A DNA stretch of 46,776 nt from Psychromonas sp. (GTDB lineage Bacteria; Pseudomonadota; Gammaproteobacteria; Enterobacterales; Psychromonadaceae), in contig JAGLDN010000153.1 in NCBI GenBank assembly GCA_023145575.1, positions 1 through 46,776 on the forward strand, read 5' to 3'. Below the pieces are notes generated by a model that saw only the letters and a list, made by a program, of their open reading frames with translations, ran no database searches and was not told the origin of the DNA. Position numbers and translations under genes: made by a program. This document shows positions 27,347 to 36,855 of this stretch, one piece after another (the stretch's first letter is position 1; each line of letters begins with the position of its first letter).

Positions 27347-28511
27347 AGCATATGCCGTAAAAATATTATTGCCAATCGACCGAACAACTAAAATAGATAC
27401 GACTTTTTGTTTGCCTCCTTTTTCAACTGACCTACTAAATGAATTAACTCAGCTAGGCACATTTTTAATGCGTTTTGGTCGCGAATTCCCCAATATTGTA
27501 GCGGCTGGGTATTGGTTAAGAAAAAGTAACCTTTTAACAATTAAGTCGCAATATCCTACGCAACAATTGAAAGCAACAGGCTGCGTTTTTCATATTGCGC
27601 CAGGCAATGTAGACACTCTTTTTTTTTACTCCATGATGGTGTCTGTTTTATGCGGCAACCAAACCATATTGAGGTTGAGTAATAAGTTAACGACAGATAG
27701 TCACGTTTTACTTGAATTGATCAATCAATTCTTTTGTAAATCGTCAGATAAACATCTAATTTTTTCATTAATCACTGTGCTTCAATATGAGCATAACGAC
27801 CTGATTAGTTCAAAAATATCTTCTGTTTCAACAGCAAGAGTTATCTGGGGAAGTAATAAAACCATTAAGCATCTTAGTCAATTTCCTTTATATAAATCAA
27901 CCAACAATATTTGCTTCCCCGACAGGTATTCGGTCGCCATCATTCAAATTGACACCGAGGCTCAAATTAAACCTGCTGTAGAGAATTTATTGCGCGATAT
28001 TCAACCCTATTTTCAACAGGCCTGCTCCTCGCCTAAAGTCGTCTATTGGTTGAATACCAAAACATGGATCCAAGAAAAATTTTGGCGGTTATTGTCCAAC
28101 CAATTAAATGAAAAAGAAACATTAGATACAAGCGACCTTATGGCGCAATTACTTTATCTACAACGTCTTCCATTATTACTTAATACGAGTATGAACCAGA
28201 ATACCTGTTTATTCAAAAAGTATGATCCATTACACTTAATCGAACTTGAATTTATTACCGTTGATAGCGTAAAGTATCATTGTGGACTTTGGGTGTTATT
28301 AAGCGTGCAAATTAATCAATTAAATGATGTGAAATTATTTGACCATTGCCAAAGCGTCACCCTATCTGGCATTGAACCAACACAATGCCAACATTGGCAA
28401 AAAAACACACAGCAACCGATGAAACGCATTTTACCCGCAGGGCAGGCCTTGACTTTTTCGCATAAATGGGACGGGGTGGATTTAGTTGCACGGTTGTCGG
28501 TTAATTGTTAG
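27330..28511 (+). CDS. LuxC-like acyl-CoA/acyl-protein reductase
   Basis: LuxC-type enzymes reduce an activated acyl group to the aldehyde with NADPH. The 393-residue protein has FHIAPGNVDTLFFYS and LCGNQTILRLSNK in the nucleotide-binding half, as in LuxC, and the catalytic thiol at Cys232 in QQACSSPK. It is shorter than bioluminescence LuxC (about 480), mainly at the N-terminus. It starts with GTG at 27330, preceded by AAGAGG, and overlaps the LuxE-like gene by 17 nt, so the two are coupled. With the carrier protein, reductase and ligase it forms a five-gene acyl module inside the pseudaminic acid operon. Confidence 0.83.
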   Translation: MILNLEAYAVKILLPIDRTTKIDTTFCLPPFSTDLLNELTQLGTFLMRFGREFPNIVAAGYWLRKSNLLTIKSQYPTQQLKATGCVFHIAPGNVDTLFFYSMMVSVLCGNQTILRLSNKLTTDSHVLLELINQFFCKSSDKHLIFSLITVLQYEHNDLISSKISSVSTARVIWGSNKTIKHLSQFPLYKSTNNICFPDRYSVAIIQIDTEAQIKPAVENLLRDIQPYFQQACSSPKVVYWLNTKTWIQEKFWRLLSNQLNEKETLDTSDLMAQLLYLQRLPLLLNTSMNQNTCLFKKYDPLHLIELEFITVDSVKYHCGLWVLLSVQINQLNDVKLFDHCQSVTLSGIEPTQCQHWQKNTQQPMKRILPAGQALTFSHKWDGVDLVARLSVNC

Positions 28512-28570
28512 CGTCGTCTCACTGACGTTGCATTTTAAAGTAACATTAGTATCAACTATTGGCTGATAAT

Positions 28571-30010
28571 ATGGATATTAATATCAACGTTATCAAAATA
28601 TATGTTGCACCTGCAAACCCTGCTGGTCGGCAACTCATGCAAAAATTAAAGTCTCAAGGAATCAATGTCGTGGGTATGATGGATAATATAAAGGTTGGTG
28701 AAAATATTATCTCCTCTTCACAACCAACGCACGCATTTAAAGTTATTGTCGCCAATGGTGCCTTTCAATTGAATGTTGCAGAAGGCTTATTCAACAACGG
28801 CGTTAATATAAAGCAAATTTATATTGCTTCAAAGCAAGGATATATTAATCAATACTCTCGCAGTTTTACACGACGGCTTAGAACAAAGCTGACAACTATT
28901 TTCGTCCTAGCGATCCAATTATTACGCCTAATTCCTTACCGTCATCGTAGAGTATATTACGCAGAATCATTTGTTGACGCTAATATACTTGTACTGTATG
29001 CAAAAGATCGCGCTAACAATCAAGATGTGGTACTCGTTGTGGATAAACCCAAGGCGGCCTCAAGTGAACTCAATGCAATTAGCATTAAGCAACAGCCTTT
29101 GCTCGCATTTTTCTCAATGCTTTTTGCTCGCTCTTTTATTGTTGATCATGAATACCAATCTTTACTGTTCTCCTCATTAAGGCTTTTTGTGCCAGTAGTG
29201 CAGCTTTGGCATGGTTTACCATATAAGCACCTTAGTGGAAACGCGCATTACCACAATATTAATGATGCCTGCTTTATATCAAGCTCCACTTGGTTTAATG
29301 ATCATGTCTTTAGTAAAATATTTAATAGTAAACAATTTTCCAACATAGGTTATCCCCGTAATGATGTTTTTTTTCAAACAAAAATACAGCGGTCTTGGCT
29401 GAACGCTGAGCCTTTATCGACACTTGAAACAATCATTAATAAAACAGGACAGATCATAATTTACGCACCGACATATAGAGACAGTCAAGATGATAATTAC
29501 CCACTAAACTTTGATGAAATCAATCTTTGGTGTCAGCAACACAACTGTAGTTTTATTTTAAAATATCACCCCTTCATCTCCCGTACCATCACTGAAAATA
29601 TGGGAATTGCAGCGAGCGAACAACTCTCTCCATTACTTGATTTTAGCCATATTTATATTTATCCAAATGGTAAAAATGTATACCCTTGGCTTGCAGAAGC
29701 TATCATGTTAATTACTGATTATTCATCCATTGCGTTTGATTTTATGTTATCAGAAAAACCAATTTTATATTATCAATTTGATAAGGCGGAATATAACAAA
29801 ATACGTGGCGAGCCTTTAGTTGGAGACGATATTTTCATCAAAGGATCCCTTGTAACAACCTTTGCAGAGTTATTACCGGCAATGACTCAATCTCTTAAAT
29901 GTTTTGCAGATCCAAAAGAAAAACGCAATAAATTAATAATGAATGACCAACATCAAGCCTGCTCATCAGCAATTATTTCACTTATTAATGAAATAGAGCA
30001 ACAAGGATAA
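28571..30010 (+). CDS. CDP-glycerol glycerophosphotransferase family protein (TagB/TagF-like)
   Basis: Predicted to move glycerol phosphate from CDP-glycerol to a glycan acceptor, as in teichoic-acid-like polymers. The GT-B domain (about residues 140-470) has LWHGLPYKHLSG (His214), IYAPTYRDSQDDNYP and ITDYSSIAFDFMLSEKPILY, the signature of the family. The first 100 residues form a separate Rossmann-like segment (KIYVAPANPAGRQLMQKL). An upstream TTG (28559) is possible, but ATG 28571 is preferred. It is followed after 2 nt by the CDP-glycerol-forming enzyme. The acceptor is unknown; a flagellin glycan or capsule is plausible. Confidence 0.87.
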   Translation: MDININVIKIYVAPANPAGRQLMQKLKSQGINVVGMMDNIKVGENIISSSQPTHAFKVIVANGAFQLNVAEGLFNNGVNIKQIYIASKQGYINQYSRSFTRRLRTKLTTIFVLAIQLLRLIPYRHRRVYYAESFVDANILVLYAKDRANNQDVVLVVDKPKAASSELNAISIKQQPLLAFFSMLFARSFIVDHEYQSLLFSSLRLFVPVVQLWHGLPYKHLSGNAHYHNINDACFISSSTWFNDHVFSKIFNSKQFSNIGYPRNDVFFQTKIQRSWLNAEPLSTLETIINKTGQIIIYAPTYRDSQDDNYPLNFDEINLWCQQHNCSFILKYHPFISRTITENMGIAASEQLSPLLDFSHIYIYPNGKNVYPWLAEAIMLITDYSSIAFDFMLSEKPILYYQFDKAEYNKIRGEPLVGDDIFIKGSLVTTFAELLPAMTQSLKCFADPKEKRNKLIMNDQHQACSSAIISLINEIEQQG

Positions 30011-30012
30011 AC

Positions 30013-30420
30013 ATGTCGAAAAACATTGTTGTAACCTATGGCTCCTTTGATCTTTTTCATATTGGTCACCTGCGACTACTAGCACGCGCTAAACAGTACG
30101 GAGACACTCTGATAGTGTTTGTATCCTCGGATGAATTTACTCAACAAAAAGGTAAGCAATGCTTGCTCCCTTATGAGCAACGCGCTGAAATGATTTCTGG
30201 CTGTCGCTATGTTGATAAAGTATTTACAGAACATTGCTGGGAGCAGAAAATTGAAAATATTGAAACGCTTAATGTTTCAACTTTCGTAATGGGCGATGAC
30301 TGGCAAGGGAAATTTGATTTTTTAAAAACTTATTGCGATGTTGTCTATTTGCCGAGGACCTCTTCTATTTCATCAACCTTTGTCAAGCAATCAATGCGCA
30401 TAATAGCAAATATTAATTAA
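30013..30420 (+). CDS. tagD: Glycerol-3-phosphate cytidylyltransferase
   Basis: Makes CDP-glycerol from CTP and glycerol 3-phosphate for the adjacent glycerophosphotransferase. The 135-residue protein has the complete cytidylyltransferase set: TYGSFDLFHIGH (HxGH at residues 16-19), YVDKVF, the FVMGDDW segment and RTSSISSTFVK near the C-terminus, corresponding to the RTxGISTT loop of TagD. The length agrees with TagD (about 130). It lies 2 nt after the transferase gene. A related ethanolamine-phosphate or other cytidylyltransferase is less likely given the neighbour. Confidence 0.9.
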   Translation: MSKNIVVTYGSFDLFHIGHLRLLARAKQYGDTLIVFVSSDEFTQQKGKQCLLPYEQRAEMISGCRYVDKVFTEHCWEQKIENIETLNVSTFVMGDDWQGKFDFLKTYCDVVYLPRTSSISSTFVKQSMRIIANIN

Positions 30421-30442
30421 ACCATTAACTATAGAGTAACGT

Positions 30443-32797
30443 ATGAATAATAAAAATTTAGTGGCATTTACCCAATGCATCAAAAAGAGTAGCTTATATC
30501 AAGATTTTGTTGCCGCAATAAGTCACCCTGAAGTAACGCATGTCTCTTTTGATGTATTTGATACATTAGTTAGAAGAAGGTGCCATCTCCCAGAAAAAAT
30601 TTTTACTAAAGTCGTTGAGTGCCTTCCTGCTGATATTTCTGCTAATTTTTCACTAGACGCTACTGAATATCAACAAATACGGAAGGCTGCAGAACGATTA
30701 GCACGACATGATAGTCACAGTGAAGATATACATTTTGATGATATTTTCAAACAAATGATATTACCTCAAGCACACATTGACGTGCTGAAACAAAAAGAAA
30801 TAGAAATAGAAATAGAGCAAAGCTTTGCCGATCCTTTTTGTCACTTATTGATCAAAGCGGTGCAAAAGCTTGATAAGCAAGTGATATTTATATCCGATAT
30901 GTATCTACCTCATGCAATTATTAAACGGTTAATTGATAAATCTTGCAAGCTAACTAATTACCAATTATTTGTATCCTCTGAATTAGGAAAAACTAAGTAC
31001 ACAGGTAGCTTATTTGTGCATGTCTTATCCGAGCTTGGTATTAATGCCAGTAAACTCGTGCACATAGGCGATGACAGACTCGCAGATGTAAATTCACCCA
31101 AGATAATGGATATCAATAGTTTTTTATTTAATACCGACAAAGATTTTCTTGATATTTTGCTTCGAGAAAATAATTATCAAGTTGATTTACCAGCCAAAGT
31201 GAAGTTATCGCGTACTTTAGCAAGCTTATCAATGCCAAAGTATGAAAAAGATAGTCAACAATTTTTTTACCTGATGGGTGCTAGAATACTAGGCCCCATA
31301 TTAACACAAATGAGTCAGTGGGTAGTTGCCAATTGTTTACGATTAAAAGTAGATACGCTATTGAGCATGATGCGAGAAGGAGAAATATTTAAGGAGTGCA
31401 TAAACCGCCATATTAGCTGTCAATCTATTACAGCACTGACCACAGCCAATTTTTATGTTTCTCGACAGTCTACCTACTTACCATCAATGATAAATGCTGA
31501 TATTAAAGAGACTTTAGCTAAAATATTAAATCGTATGGGTTATACAATAGGCGATTTAATGAATGAATTTGAGATTAAGTCCTCACAATTACAGGCTTTT
31601 TCATCATTGCCTGTGAGTAGCTTAAGTAAGTTGGATGTGACAGGTAAAAATGTTTTATCCATCCTGAAAAAGGTCTTTAAGGATGCCTCTGTTAAGGTGA
31701 ACACTCAGATCAAAGAAAATCATCAACTATTTATTAAATACTTAAATCAAACCTTAGATTTTGAAGATGTCGACCAAAGTTTTGCTACCCTAGATTTAGG
31801 CCCAGGTGGCACGATAGCGAAACAATTATCAAAAGCCTCGACATTGCAAGCAAAAGTCAATTTCCAGTTGTTTTCTAGTCAACGCAGTTATGACAAATCT
31901 GTGGACATAGCGATTAAATCATTCTTGCCGCTCCTAGGTAAAAGTCACAAATCCAATGCCATTTTAGCGCGCTCTCCTGAAGTGATTGAGTATTTGCTAG
32001 TGGGAAAATCAGGCACGACCTTGGGCTATCAACGAGACAATGGAAAGGTGCAACCTGTGTGTGAAAAAAGAGAATTGAACGAGGCACAAATCCTTCAATA
32101 TGAGGCGTTTACTGAAGGAGTACGCGCTTTTCAAATTGTCGCTCAGACCTTAAATCTAGAACCTGCAGATGAGAAAGAGCGGGTCAGTTATACGCACCTA
32201 TTATCTCGATTAATTGATTGTCCGGTAAGCGATGAAGTCAAGTTTATGGGGCAATGTCAACATGAGGATAACTTTGGCACTCAAAACAAATACAACATTA
32301 TCAAAGCCGACAATATTAAATATGTTAAAGAAAAAGGCATCAATAAATTTTATATGAATTTTTGTAGGCAACCAAATGAAACTCAACGAAAAATGCCTTG
32401 GCCACAAGGAGTAATAACTCACTTGGAACCGAGTTTTTTAAATACGATTAATCGTGTTAATACTCACAAGGATGTACATTTTAGTGCAGCTCAGGAATTA
32501 ATTACCGTTTTAATCGCGAGCGATATTAACGATATTATTATTTATGGTGCAGGTGATTTTTATTTATATATCAAGCGATTTTTAGCCGAAAACAAAATTA
32601 AAGTGAGTGGCATAATAGATCGTCGAGCTCAGTTTTCGACTTTTAAAATAAATGATATTACGGTTTCTAGCATTCATAATTTTGATTTTTCGAAAACAAA
32701 AACCATTGTAATTGCATCAAGTGCATTTGTCTCTGAAATCAAAGCAGATCTTAGACAAGTAATCGATCTTAAAAAATATAATATTATTAATATTTAA
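30443..32797 (+). CDS. Large multidomain HAD-family protein (COG5610-like)
   Basis: A 784-residue soluble protein of three parts. Residues about 30-235 are a HAD phosphatase-like domain with DVFDTL (37-42), ISDMY (150-154), Lys near 183 and HIGDDRLADV (207-216), so the HAD catalytic residues look intact. Residues about 270-500 are a second domain with SMMREGE (308-314), YVSR (338-341) and TLDLGPGGTI (449-458). Residues 698-784 are a Rossmann-like tail beginning IIIYGAGDF. The middle domain resembles the separate protein at 35668-36855, and the tail resembles the end of the next gene product. Such proteins occur in surface polysaccharide loci, but no reaction is established. GAGTAA lies before the ATG. 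Confidence 0.7.
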   Translation: MNNKNLVAFTQCIKKSSLYQDFVAAISHPEVTHVSFDVFDTLVRRRCHLPEKIFTKVVECLPADISANFSLDATEYQQIRKAAERLARHDSHSEDIHFDDIFKQMILPQAHIDVLKQKEIEIEIEQSFADPFCHLLIKAVQKLDKQVIFISDMYLPHAIIKRLIDKSCKLTNYQLFVSSELGKTKYTGSLFVHVLSELGINASKLVHIGDDRLADVNSPKIMDINSFLFNTDKDFLDILLRENNYQVDLPAKVKLSRTLASLSMPKYEKDSQQFFYLMGARILGPILTQMSQWVVANCLRLKVDTLLSMMREGEIFKECINRHISCQSITALTTANFYVSRQSTYLPSMINADIKETLAKILNRMGYTIGDLMNEFEIKSSQLQAFSSLPVSSLSKLDVTGKNVLSILKKVFKDASVKVNTQIKENHQLFIKYLNQTLDFEDVDQSFATLDLGPGGTIAKQLSKASTLQAKVNFQLFSSQRSYDKSVDIAIKSFLPLLGKSHKSNAILARSPEVIEYLLVGKSGTTLGYQRDNGKVQPVCEKRELNEAQILQYEAFTEGVRAFQIVAQTLNLEPADEKERVSYTHLLSRLIDCPVSDEVKFMGQCQHEDNFGTQNKYNIIKADNIKYVKEKGINKFYMNFCRQPNETQRKMPWPQGVITHLEPSFLNTINRVNTHKDVHFSAAQELITVLIASDINDIIIYGAGDFYLYIKRFLAENKIKVSGIIDRRAQFSTFKINDITVSSIHNFDFSKTKTIVIASSAFVSEIKADLRQVIDLKKYNIINI

Positions 32798-32809
32798 AGG
32801 AATGCCCGT

Positions 32810-34162
32810 ATGAAATCAACCCCTCTCGTCAGTATTGTTATCCCTTGTTATCAACAGCAAGATTTATTGTTGCGTGCGCTCAATTCAGTTGCAAAACAAC
32901 ATTATGATAATATCGAAGTTATCGTGGTCGATGATGGCAGTGAACCTCCTATTGTGATCAATTGGCCTCAATTTGATTTTACAGTTAAAAATATTAGGCA
33001 AGAAAATAAAGGGTTATCTAATGCGAGAAACACTGGGTTGTCTAAAGCAAGTGGTAAATACATAAAATTCCTAGATGCTGATGATAAGTTATTGCCAAAC
33101 TGCATAGAAGATCAAGTCAATAGTTTACCAGATAATAACCATTTTATTAGTGTTATCGGTTATATTGAACACCAAGAAGAAACGCAATGTGAATACAGCG
33201 TTATCCCTGCCTTTACCGATGGTTTATCTGCGTTATTGCTTGTTAATATCGGGCCACCACACGCATTTTTATATACAACTCAAAGCGTCAACAGCATCGG
33301 TGGATTTTATGAAGGTGATCGTGTAGATGGTGGTCATGAAGATTATGATCTGCTCTTTAGATTGATGATCAGTGGCATGTCCCTCATAAGCGTTCACAAA
33401 AACGGCGTGATTTACTATAAAAGAGCTGGATCGATGTCAACGATTAAACGAAGGATGGATCGCACGCTAACAAAAGTTTGGATTTATAATGTTCGACAAT
33501 TATGTCGGCAACAGGTGACGCTATCACAAACGCTATTTCTGTCTTTATTAACTGGCTATTGTCACTTAATAGAAATTACGTCACCAGAATGCTTAGCACC
33601 AATACTGGAAATTGAAGCGGAGATAATAGAATATTTAATTCATTTTATGCCTAAAACACTCGATGCTGAATTATCGTTATTGACTAAAAGGTTTTCACTC
33701 ACGAATAGAGTGCCAAAACTTGTCTCAATGATATCATTGACCAATTCGTATACAGACAACCCCATTCTCATTAATAATCAAGAAATTAATAATTGCAGAG
33801 TGAATTTAATGCAATACAATAGCGTTAATTCGACGTTAGAACAACACTATAGCATTCATCCAACGTTAGATTGGTTACAGGAAATCCTCTCTGCCGTCGC
33901 CTGCCATGAAGGATCAATCGCAGTCTATGGCGCGGGTGATTTTGGTCGCAAAATCGTTACCTTACTCTGTACTATCAACCGGCATCCTATTATAATATTT
34001 GATAGAAACCACAATCAATTTAACGCAATAAACAATATCGAAGTAGTTTCTCCTGATAATATAAACAACTATGATCTAGCACTTGTTATAGTTGCATCAC
34101 TTTTATTTAGATCTGAAATATTATCTAAACTTGATGCTTTCTCCCTTTTTGACAAAGTGTAA
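32810..34162 (+). CDS. Family 2 glycosyltransferase with C-terminal YGAGDF Rossmann domain
   Basis: A cytoplasmic inverting sugar transferase. The GT-A domain (about residues 1-230) begins PLVSIVIPCYQQQDLLLRAL, has VIVVDDGSEPP and the metal/nucleotide motif FLDADDKLLP, then GGHEDYDLLFRL, typical of GT2. The C-terminal part (369-450) starts SIAVYGAGDFGRKI and is related to the tail of the preceding 784-residue protein, which is unusual for a GT2. AAAGGAA precedes the ATG, 12 nt after the previous stop. The sugar donor and acceptor are unknown. Confidence 0.85.
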   Translation: MKSTPLVSIVIPCYQQQDLLLRALNSVAKQHYDNIEVIVVDDGSEPPIVINWPQFDFTVKNIRQENKGLSNARNTGLSKASGKYIKFLDADDKLLPNCIEDQVNSLPDNNHFISVIGYIEHQEETQCEYSVIPAFTDGLSALLLVNIGPPHAFLYTTQSVNSIGGFYEGDRVDGGHEDYDLLFRLMISGMSLISVHKNGVIYYKRAGSMSTIKRRMDRTLTKVWIYNVRQLCRQQVTLSQTLFLSLLTGYCHLIEITSPECLAPILEIEAEIIEYLIHFMPKTLDAELSLLTKRFSLTNRVPKLVSMISLTNSYTDNPILINNQEINNCRVNLMQYNSVNSTLEQHYSIHPTLDWLQEILSAVACHEGSIAVYGAGDFGRKIVTLLCTINRHPIIIFDRNHNQFNAINNIEVVSPDNINNYDLALVIVASLLFRSEILSKLDAFSLFDKV

Positions 34163-34174
34163 AGTGAGATACAA

Positions 34175-34915
34175 ATGAAAAGTTATATAAATGAAATCAT
34201 TGAAAAAGCTGCAAATAAGAAAATTATTTCAGTTGATATTTTTGATACCTTGCTTCTCCGTTGCGCTAATAGCGAAGTAACACGCTTTTTCAAGGCCGCA
34301 ACTGCATTAAAAGAATCCTCCCCAGAGCTTAAAATAGATAGATATAAAGTTTTCACCACTAGACACAAGGCGCATCACTCATTATATGCTCTCTATCATC
34401 AAGGTATCCTAAGCGAACCAAACATTGAGAGTATTTTTAATTACCAAATTAATTTATTAAAAAATAAACAACTTACTTTAGAATTATTTTTAGATGCTGA
34501 AACTAAAATTGAACTCGAGTCGTTGAGTCTTAATCAACCTTTACTAAAAGCATTAGAAGTCCTAAGTGCCAGTTCGAAAATTGTATTATTATCTGATATG
34601 TATCTGACCAGTAAATTTATTAAAAACATACTTGACGCTAAAAATGTTAATCTAAAATATGACCTTCACGTTAGTAATGAAATAAAAAAATCAAAGGCTA
34701 AGGGTGATGCATACCCTTGGTTAATAGATAAATACGGTGTTTCTCCCGAGGATATTCTGCACATGGGGGATAATTATAATTCAGATGTTCTTTCAGCAGA
34801 TAAGTTCTCAATTTCCGCCATACATACTCCCAGATCAGAGATGTTTTATTTTAAACAGCGATTCTTGAATGATCGTTATGATCCCAAATTTAGGAAATAT
34901 ATCGATGAGCGTTGA
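34175..34915 (+). CDS. Stand-alone HAD-family hydrolase
   Basis: A 246-residue protein related to the N-terminal domain of the 784-residue protein encoded two genes upstream. It has DIFDTLLLR (21-29), LLSDMYLTSKF (138-148), Lys residues at 171-174 and ILHMGDNYNSDV (194-205), so the nucleophile and acid/base Asp (21 and probably Asp141/Asp204 for metal binding) are in place, with Ile in place of Val between Asp21 and Phe23. It may act on a sugar phosphate or a nucleotide-linked intermediate. It overlaps the methyltransferase gene by 11 nt. Confidence 0.78.
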   Translation: MKSYINEIIEKAANKKIISVDIFDTLLLRCANSEVTRFFKAATALKESSPELKIDRYKVFTTRHKAHHSLYALYHQGILSEPNIESIFNYQINLLKNKQLTLELFLDAETKIELESLSLNQPLLKALEVLSASSKIVLLSDMYLTSKFIKNILDAKNVNLKYDLHVSNEIKKSKAKGDAYPWLIDKYGVSPEDILHMGDNYNSDVLSADKFSISAIHTPRSEMFYFKQRFLNDRYDPKFRKYIDER

Positions 34916-35696
34916 TGAATACTACAATGATGCATTCTATGAAGATCAAGCAAAACTGTCTTATCAATCAGCGCAGATTGTGCTTAAATATGTTTTTGCA
35001 CATATTGTATCAGCGACGAGTTTGCTTGACATAGGCTGTGGCACAGGCAGTTGGTTATCTGCGGCTACACAGCTCGGCGTTAAAAATATTTTAGGTTTAG
35101 ATAGTTCAAGCTCTGTTGCCAATAAATTAATGATCGACAAAAATAACTGGCAACAAACCGATATTAGTCAACCAATCTCATTACACCGAAAATTTGACCT
35201 CGCCATGTCAATGGAAGTTGCCGAACATATTAATATAGACTTCCATGAGTGTTTCATAAACAATCTAACCCAACATGCAGATACAATCCTTTTTTCTGCC
35301 GCATTACCTTATCAGGGAGGTACGGGACATCAAAGTGAAAACTGGCCACAATATTGGGCCGCGCTTTTTTCTGAAAAAGGTTATGACTGTTACGACATTA
35401 TCAGGCATAACATTTGGAACAACCCTGAAATTCAATTTTGGTACAAGCAAAATATTTTTATTTTTGCCAAACAATCATTACGAAGTAGCTTTAATAAGCG
35501 CAACTTGTTTCATACCAACAATATAATGAGTTTGATTCATCCTGAGATGTATTTATGGGCAATGGCTAGAAATAATACTGAGCAGGAAAAACAACATAAC
35601 AGAGACTTAACCTATTATCTTGCTATTACAGAAGGTCAAGAACAGTCAAGAAAGGAGCCGATATCATATGGTAAAGAATTCGAAAATAAATTCTGA
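34905..35696 (+). CDS. Class I SAM-dependent methyltransferase
   Basis: A 263-residue Rossmann methyltransferase with motif I LLDIGCGTGSWL near residue 41, the acidic residue of motif II in ILGLDSS, and MSMEVAEHI as motif IV-like segment. The C-terminal part (QGGTGHQSENWPQYWAALF) is common in methyltransferases of surface polysaccharide loci. The ATG at 34905 is chosen because conserved sequence begins there; a longer frame starts inside the preceding gene. It overlaps both neighbours. The target could be a sugar hydroxyl or a phosphoryl group such as the phosphoramidate made by the operon further right, but that link is speculative. Confidence 0.82.
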   Translation: MSVDEYYNDAFYEDQAKLSYQSAQIVLKYVFAHIVSATSLLDIGCGTGSWLSAATQLGVKNILGLDSSSSVANKLMIDKNNWQQTDISQPISLHRKFDLAMSMEVAEHINIDFHECFINNLTQHADTILFSAALPYQGGTGHQSENWPQYWAALFSEKGYDCYDIIRHNIWNNPEIQFWYKQNIFIFAKQSLRSSFNKRNLFHTNNIMSLIHPEMYLWAMARNNTEQEKQHNRDLTYYLAITEGQEQSRKEPISYGKEFENKF

Positions 35697-36855
35697 TAAT
35701 TTCTATTACAAGGTAATTGGTCCGTACATGTATGAGTGCTCCATGCGTTTATACGCGCTCATCCAAACACTCAATGAAAATAAAACGTTAAGAGTATATT
35801 TTTGTACCCGCGCAGGTATTACACTTCAACATATGTTAGATATGTTCATGAAAAAAAATAATTTAGTCTTAAATGTCGAGTTAGTGACCTTACCAGTTTC
35901 AAGGTTATCCGTTTTTATCGCATTGATAGGAGACTCACCCTTATATGCTGGGCAACAAGGTTCATTACTCTTCCCTGGCAAAAAGATAAAACAAATAATT
36001 AACTATTTACATAAAGGTAGAGAGAAAATAAATGTACAAGACTATATTAAGTTAATTCCTAAATCGATACTAACAATGAAGATCAGTCCTTGGTCTATAA
36101 GAGAATGGAGGAACTTTGACAGAGATAATATAAGTAATCAAATGTCATTTACAAAATATTCACAGCAACAAAAAGCTTTACTGAGTGAATACTTCCCTTC
36201 CGATATAGATCTTCATCTTATTGTTGATTCTGGCTTATACGGATCGACTATTGAAATGCTCTCTGCAATCGAATCTGATAAAAAAATCCTTGGTGCAATG
36301 GTTTACTTTTCAAATTACCGGTACGCGAACCCCGTTCCTCACTTTGATAATTGTACCGGATTAATGGCATTCTCTGGTAACGTCAATTTTGACATACCAC
36401 ACTCTTCAGTATTGCTACACTGGCACCTTATCGAAAATATATTAGAACCACAAAATATGAGTTCGATTACAAGTTTACCTGCAAATGTTAATATTCAAGA
36501 CATCAAATATAACAGCAATACCCAACAAGTTTTTAACTATTTTAATAGTGACAATAATTATGATATTAAAGAGGTTTTGTATCGCTTGATGAAAATCCTT
36601 GCAATACCAACAAAGGAAAACATTAAACAAATATATACAAGTCAAGTGTGTAACGATGTTGATGGCACATTACTAAACGTTATTCTCTCGCAAGAATTAC
36701 AGAAAAAGGTGAAGGCAAGAGATAAACTAAGTCACTATCGCGTTGGAATTATTAATAGAAGCTTATGGAAACCTGCACAAAGAGTGATATCTTATGGCAT
36801 ATGGGGGTATATGTTTAATTTATTTACATGGTATTATAAAAGATATATAAAATGA
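35668..36855 (+). CDS. Protein related to the middle domain of COG5610-type HAD proteins
   Basis: A 395-residue protein of unknown function. It contains YFCTRAGITLQHML near 38, a TLPVSRLSVF segment near 75, and LIVDSGLYGSTIEML near 186. These line up, in order, with the REGE, YVSR and DLGPGGT segments of the 784-residue protein at 30443-32797. It therefore looks like that protein's middle domain as a separate gene, next to a stand-alone HAD protein. AAGGAG lies upstream of the ATG at 35668, which supports this start over the longer frame. It overlaps the methyltransferase by 29 nt and the next gene by 4 nt. Confidence 0.6.
   Translation: MVKNSKINSDNFYYKVIGPYMYECSMRLYALIQTLNENKTLRVYFCTRAGITLQHMLDMFMKKNNLVLNVELVTLPVSRLSVFIALIGDSPLYAGQQGSLLFPGKKIKQIINYLHKGREKINVQDYIKLIPKSILTMKISPWSIREWRNFDRDNISNQMSFTKYSQQQKALLSEYFPSDIDLHLIVDSGLYGSTIEMLSAIESDKKILGAMVYFSNYRYANPVPHFDNCTGLMAFSGNVNFDIPHSSVLLHWHLIENILEPQNMSSITSLPANVNIQDIKYNSNTQQVFNYFNSDNNYDIKEVLYRLMKILAIPTKENIKQIYTSQVCNDVDGTLLNVILSQELQKKVKARDKLSHYRVGIINRSLWKPAQRVISYGIWGYMFNLFTWYYKRYIK

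Noticed and set aside
26282..28511. Bioluminescence (lux) operon
   Set aside because: LuxE- and LuxC-like genes are present, but there is no luxA, luxB or luxD, and they sit among glycan genes.
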